A DNA stretch of 64,000 bases from Streptomyces kanamyceticus (GTDB lineage: Bacteria > Actinomycetota > Actinomycetes > Streptomycetales > Streptomycetaceae). Below are positions 60,586-64,000 of the stretch, in pieces. The stretch lies in assembly GCF_008704495.1 (NCBI RefSeq), contig NZ_CP023699.1, forward strand, positions 6,200,001 to 6,264,000, in the 5' to 3' direction. The position numbers and the translations under genes are program-made. A model generated the notes under the pieces. It did not search any database. It was not told the DNA's origin and saw nothing but the letters and a program-made list of their open reading frames with translations. How positions within the stretch are numbered: position 1 is the first letter of the stretch; every line of letters starts with the position of its first letter.

Positions 60586-60891
60586 ATGAGCACTCTTGAG
60601 CCCGAGCCCGAGCGCGGGGCAGGTACGGGGACCCTCGTAGAGCCGACGCCACAGGTGTCGCACGGTGACGGCGACCACGAGCGCTACGCGCACTACGTCC
60701 AGAAGGACAAGATCATGGCGAGCGCGCTGGACGGCACGCCCGTCGTCGCGCTCTGCGGCAAGGTGTGGGTCCCCGGCCGCGACCCGAAGAAGTATCCCGT
60801 CTGTCCCATGTGCAAGGAGATCTACGAGTCCATGGGCGCCGGCGGCGACAAGGACAAGGGCGGCAAGGACGGCAAGGGCGGCAAGAAGTAG
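60586..60891 (+). CDS. DUF3039 family protein, small zinc-binding
   Basis: 101 residues. A Glu/Pro-rich start, then HERYAHYVQKDKIMASALDG, ALCGKVWVPGRDPKKYPVCPMC: one Cys plus a CPMC pair probably bind zinc, as expected for DUF3039. The tail is Lys/Gly/Asp repeats (GGDKDKGGKDGKGGKK). ATG 60586 lacks a Shine-Dalgarno. Function unknown; the gene is widespread in actinobacteria. Confidence 0.88.
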   Translation: MSTLEPEPERGAGTGTLVEPTPQVSHGDGDHERYAHYVQKDKIMASALDGTPVVALCGKVWVPGRDPKKYPVCPMCKEIYESMGAGGDKDKGGKDGKGGKK

Positions 60892-60924
60892 CCCTTCCGG
60901 TCCCTGGTGAGACCCCTTCGCCCG

Positions 60925-60956
60925 AGGGGCGTTGCGCGTGCCGCAACGCCCCTTTT
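60925..60956 (+). terminator. terminator of the DUF3039 gene
   Basis: 12-bp stem AGGGGCGTTGCG with CGCAACGCCCCT, five-base loop, and TTTT after it. Confidence 0.88.
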
Positions 60957-60989
60957 GCGTTGCGCAATCGCATGACAGCCTCTGGTTTC

Positions 60990-62615
60990 ATGACCTTTGA
61001 GCAACTCATCCCGGCGCCCGCACGCGCCGAGGCCACTCAGGGCTCCCCCTTCGTCATCGACGACTCCACCACCCTCGTCGCGGGGCCGGGCACCGAGTCC
61101 ACCGAACGCTGGCTGCGCGCCACGCTCGGCGGCGCGCTCGGCCTGCCGCTGCGTCCCGGCGCCGAGGGCGCGGCGGGCTCCGTCTCGCTGCGCGTCGACG
61201 GCTCGTTGGCGCCCGAGGCGTACCGGATCACCATCGAGAGCGACCGCGTCGAGATCCTCGGCGGCGCGGGCGCGGGCGTCTTCTGGGGCGCCCAGACCCT
61301 GCGCCAGCTGCTCGGCCCCGACGCCTTCCGGCGCGCTCGGCTGCGGCCCGGCGCGGAGCAGTCCGTCCCGGCGGGCGTCGTCGAGGACGCGCCCCGCTTC
61401 GGCTGGCGCGGCATGATGCTCGACGTCTCGCGGCACTTCATGCCGAAGGAGGGCGTCCTTCGCTACCTCGACCTGCTGGCCGCGCACAAGCTCAACGTCT
61501 TCCACTTCCACATCACCGACGACCAGGGCTGGCGCGTGGAGATCAAGCGCCACCCCAGGCTCACCGAGGTCGGCGCGTGGCGGGCCCGCACCAAGTGGGG
61601 GCACCGCGCCTCGCCGCTCTGGCTGGAGCACCCGCACGGCGGTTACTACACGCAGGACGACATCCGCGAGATCGTCGCGTACGCGGACTCCCTGCACATC
61701 ACCGTCGTCCCCGAGGTCGACATCCCGGGCCACTCGCAGGCCGCCATCACCGCCTACCCGTACCTCGGCAACAGCGACGTCGTCGACACCGAGGCCATGC
61801 GGGTCTGGGATTCCTGGGGGGTCAGCCCCAACGTCCTGGCGCCCACCGAGGACGTACTCCGTTTCTACGAAGGGGTCTTCGAGGAGATCCTCGACCTCTT
61901 CCCCTCCACCTTCGTCCACGTCGGCGGCGACGAGTGCCCCAAGGACCAGTGGAAGGCCTCGCCCGCCGCCCAGGCCCGCATCAAGGAGCTGGGGCTCGCC
62001 GACGAGGACGAGCTGCAGAGCTGGTTCATCCGGCACTTCGACCGGTGGCTGACCGAGCGCGGGCGGCGGCTCATCGGCTGGGACGAGATCCTGGAGGGCG
62101 GCCTCGCCGAGGGCGCCACCGTCTCGTCCTGGCGCGGCTACCGGGGCGGCATCGACGCGGCCAGATCAGGCCACGACGTCGTCATGTGCCCCGAGCAGCA
62201 GGTGTACTTGAACTTCCGCGAGGACGGCGGCCCCGACGAGCCGATGCCCATCGCCTTCGTCCGCACCCTGGAGGACGTCTACCGCTTCGAGCCGGTTCCC
62301 GCGGAGCTGACGGCGGAGGAGGCCGCGCACGTGCTCGGCACCCAGGCCAACGTCTGGACCGAGGTGACGGAGAACCAGCAGCGCGTGGACTACCAGGTCT
62401 TCCCGCGCCTCGCCGCCTTCGCCGAGGTGGCCTGGCGGGAGCTCCCGGCCGCCGCCGAGCGGGACTTCGCCGACTTCGAGCGCCGAATGACCACGCACTA
62501 CGCGCGACTTGACGCCCTCGGCGTCGACTACCGCCCGCCGACGGGACCGTTGCCGCGACACCAGCGCCCCGGTGTCCTCGGCCGCCCGATCGAGGGGCTG
62601 CCCCCGAACGTGTGA
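60990..62615 (+). CDS. beta-N-acetylhexosaminidase, GH20
   Basis: 541 residues (547 if ATG 60972 is used). An N-terminal GH20b domain is followed by the catalytic barrel: RGMMLDVSRHFMPKEGVLRYLDLLAAHKLN, FHFHITDDQGWRVEIK, VPEVDIPGHSQAA and the catalytic Asp-Glu pair in FVHVGGDECPKDQW. Removes terminal GlcNAc/GalNAc, for example from chitooligosaccharides. No signal peptide is visible, so it appears cytoplasmic and would act on imported sugars. Neither ATG has a Shine-Dalgarno. Confidence 0.93.
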   Translation: MTFEQLIPAPARAEATQGSPFVIDDSTTLVAGPGTESTERWLRATLGGALGLPLRPGAEGAAGSVSLRVDGSLAPEAYRITIESDRVEILGGAGAGVFWGAQTLRQLLGPDAFRRARLRPGAEQSVPAGVVEDAPRFGWRGMMLDVSRHFMPKEGVLRYLDLLAAHKLNVFHFHITDDQGWRVEIKRHPRLTEVGAWRARTKWGHRASPLWLEHPHGGYYTQDDIREIVAYADSLHITVVPEVDIPGHSQAAITAYPYLGNSDVVDTEAMRVWDSWGVSPNVLAPTEDVLRFYEGVFEEILDLFPSTFVHVGGDECPKDQWKASPAAQARIKELGLADEDELQSWFIRHFDRWLTERGRRLIGWDEILEGGLAEGATVSSWRGYRGGIDAARSGHDVVMCPEQQVYLNFREDGGPDEPMPIAFVRTLEDVYRFEPVPAELTAEEAAHVLGTQANVWTEVTENQQRVDYQVFPRLAAFAEVAWRELPAAAERDFADFERRMTTHYARLDALGVDYRPPTGPLPRHQRPGVLGRPIEGLPPNV

Positions 62616-62955
62616 GTCCCCCTGTCGGTCGCTCCCGGCGGCCCGTGCCACGCGCGCGGTCCTTCGGGAGCGGCGGCCGGAAGGAGCCGCCCAGGAGTCA
62701 CCGGACAGGGGCAATTCGTACTGACCGGTGAGGGCATGCGAAACCAGTACATCCCCCTGGTCCCCGGACGAATGCCTCCTAGCGGACCCCCACGCCGGGG
62801 CCCGGGGAAGATGTGCCAGAGTTGCCACGTCCGGGTTGTGAGCACGTACCGTACGGCGGAACAGGCGTAACGGTGTGACGTCGGAAACGTAGCGAACACC
62901 GCGAACGGCGAGTACGTGAAGTACGCGGCCGGGCATCGGGAAGGGGCAGCCGGTT
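62616..62955. other. 340-bp intergenic region before the molybdenum-hydroxylase operon
   Basis: An inverted repeat TCACCGG (62698-62704) / CCGGTGA (62725-62731) and a CCGTACGG palindrome near 62850 are visible. The promoter of the downstream operon should lie here. No credible ORF. Confidence 0.55.
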
Positions 62956-63861
62956 TTGAGCACGCACGCACCGCAGGCGGCACAGGCACCGCAGTCGGTG
63001 AAGCTGCCCGCCACGCTCGACGAGGCAGTGGCGGCACTCGCCGCCATGCCCGCCGCCGTGCCCGTCGCCGGTGGCACGGACCTGATGGCCTCGGTCAACT
63101 CCGGACAGCTGCGGCCCGCCGCCCTCGTGGGTCTCGGCCGCATCAGCGAGATCCGCGGCTGGCAGTACCAGGACGGTCACGCGCTGCTCGGCGCCGGACT
63201 GACCCACGCCCGCATGGGCCGCCCCGACTTCGCCGCGCTGATCCCCGCCCTCGCCGCCGCCGCGCGCGCCGCGGGACCGCCGCAGATCCGCAACGCGGGC
63301 ACCCTCGGCGGGAACATCGCCTCGGCCGCGCCGACCGGCGACACCTTGCCCGTGCTCGCCGCGCTCGAAGCCGTCCTGATCATCGCGGGACCCGGCGGCA
63401 CCCGCCGCGAGGTCCCCGTTCCGCACCTCCTCGCGGGCATGGAGATGCTCCGCCCCGGCGAGCTCATCGGCTTCGTCCGCGTGCCGCTGCTGCACGCACC
63501 CCAGGTCTTCCTCAAGGCGACCGGGCGCACCGGTCCTGGCCGGGCCACGGCCTCCGTCGCGCTGGTCCTCGACCCCGCGCGCCGGGGCGTGCGGTGCGCG
63601 GTCGGCGCCATCGCCCCGATGCCGCTGCGCCCCCTCGAAGCCGAGCAGTGGGTCGCCTCGCTGATCGACTGGGACGGCGAGCGGGGCAGCCTGGTGCCCG
63701 AAGCGGTGACCGCCTTCGGTGAGTACGTCGCCGCCGCGTGCATCCCCGAACAGCCCCCGGCGGCCGACGGCGGCGAACAGCCACTGCCGCCCGCCGTACT
63801 GCACCTGCGGCGCACCGTAGCCGCACTGGCCCGACGAGCACTGGGGAGGGCGCTGTCGTGA
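62956..63861 (+). CDS. FAD-binding subunit of a xanthine dehydrogenase-type molybdenum hydroxylase
   Basis: 301 residues. FAD-binding motifs AGGTDLMASV and IRNAGTLGGNIASAAPTGD place it in the CoxM/XdhB medium-subunit family; a CO-dehydrogenase C-terminal domain follows. It passes electrons from iron-sulfur clusters to FAD. It starts at TTG 62956, with AAGGGG about 12 bases upstream. GTGA overlap with the next gene indicates an operon. Substrate (purine or other) not determinable. Confidence 0.88.
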   Translation: MSTHAPQAAQAPQSVKLPATLDEAVAALAAMPAAVPVAGGTDLMASVNSGQLRPAALVGLGRISEIRGWQYQDGHALLGAGLTHARMGRPDFAALIPALAAAARAAGPPQIRNAGTLGGNIASAAPTGDTLPVLAALEAVLIIAGPGGTRREVPVPHLLAGMEMLRPGELIGFVRVPLLHAPQVFLKATGRTGPGRATASVALVLDPARRGVRCAVGAIAPMPLRPLEAEQWVASLIDWDGERGSLVPEAVTAFGEYVAAACIPEQPPAADGGEQPLPPAVLHLRRTVAALARRALGRALS

Positions 63862-64000
63862 GCGACGACCAGAACACCCACAACGGCGGCGGCTGGCAGC
63901 CGCACCCGCAGGGCGAGTACGACTCGGACGCGACGGCGTTCGTACAGCTCCCCGAGGGCATGCTGGACGTCCCGCTGGCCGCGCCGGGGCACGGCTATGT
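63858..64000 (+). CDS. start of the next operon gene, probably the iron-sulfur subunit (truncated)
   Basis: GTG 63858 overlaps the previous stop (GTGA). Only 47 residues are in the window: a Gly/Asn/Gln-rich start, then ATAFVQLPEGMLDVPLAAPGHGY. No cluster-binding Cys is seen yet. The family assignment (2Fe-2S or molybdenum subunit) comes from position only. Confidence 0.6.
   Translation, partial: MSDDQNTHNGGGWQPHPQGEYDSDATAFVQLPEGMLDVPLAAPGHGY

Overview
The window is a very GC-rich actinobacterial chromosome segment, almost certainly from a Streptomyces species. The evidence is the codon bias, the frequent GTG/TTG starts, and a gene order that (from memory, not checked here) runs collinear with the S. 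coelicolor core chromosome: pkaA-pkaB-prfB-ftsE-ftsX-S41 protease-smpB-ssrA, then narK-nnaR, sigU-rsuA, a HelD-like ATPase, malic enzyme, an HU gene, murA, yqgE, a GH20 hexosaminidase and a xanthine dehydrogenase-type operon.

Layout. 1-15917 is a cell-wall glycopolymer (teichoic-acid-like) locus. It holds the 3' end of one CDP-glycerol-type glycerophosphotransferase on the + strand, facing an eight-gene minus-strand operon. The operon has three GT2-glycerophosphotransferase fusions, two polytopic GT-C-like membrane proteins, a class I methyltransferase, an unrecognised protein and a GT4-Stealth fusion. 16040-19663 is a sugar ABC importer operon (lipoprotein and two permeases, no ATPase). 19975-27060 holds an EssC/EccC-like FHA-FtsK protein divergent from the Ser/Thr kinases pkaA and pkaB. 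27132-33809 is housekeeping: prfB, an LAETG sortase substrate, ftsEX, an S41 protease, smpB and tmRNA. 33898-41210 holds a DacB-type carboxypeptidase, two transporter/regulator modules (LysR-MFS and MarR-EamA) and a lipoprotein.

41439-45641 is an accessory island inserted before narK. It contains a lipoprotein and a secreted protein, a short helical protein on the opposite strand, a toxin with a type VII secretion-like N-terminus and a CdiA-type RNase A C-terminus, and a probable immunity protein. This is the most interesting region. 45882-48519 is the nitrate module narK-nnaR. 49232-51385 has a CGNR zinc-finger protein, a 12-bp tandem repeat and the sigU-rsuA sigma/anti-sigma pair. 51474-64000 carries the HelD-like ATPase, malic enzyme, HU, murA, yqgE, a LysR-MFS pair, DUF3039, GH20, and the FAD and presumed iron-sulfur subunits of a molybdenum hydroxylase; the last is cut by the window edge.

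Start codons were chosen by Shine-Dalgarno position and family alignment from memory. No database search was possible, so family names rest on motifs visible in the translations. Most of the long alternative reading frames are GC-driven shadows and are not listed.
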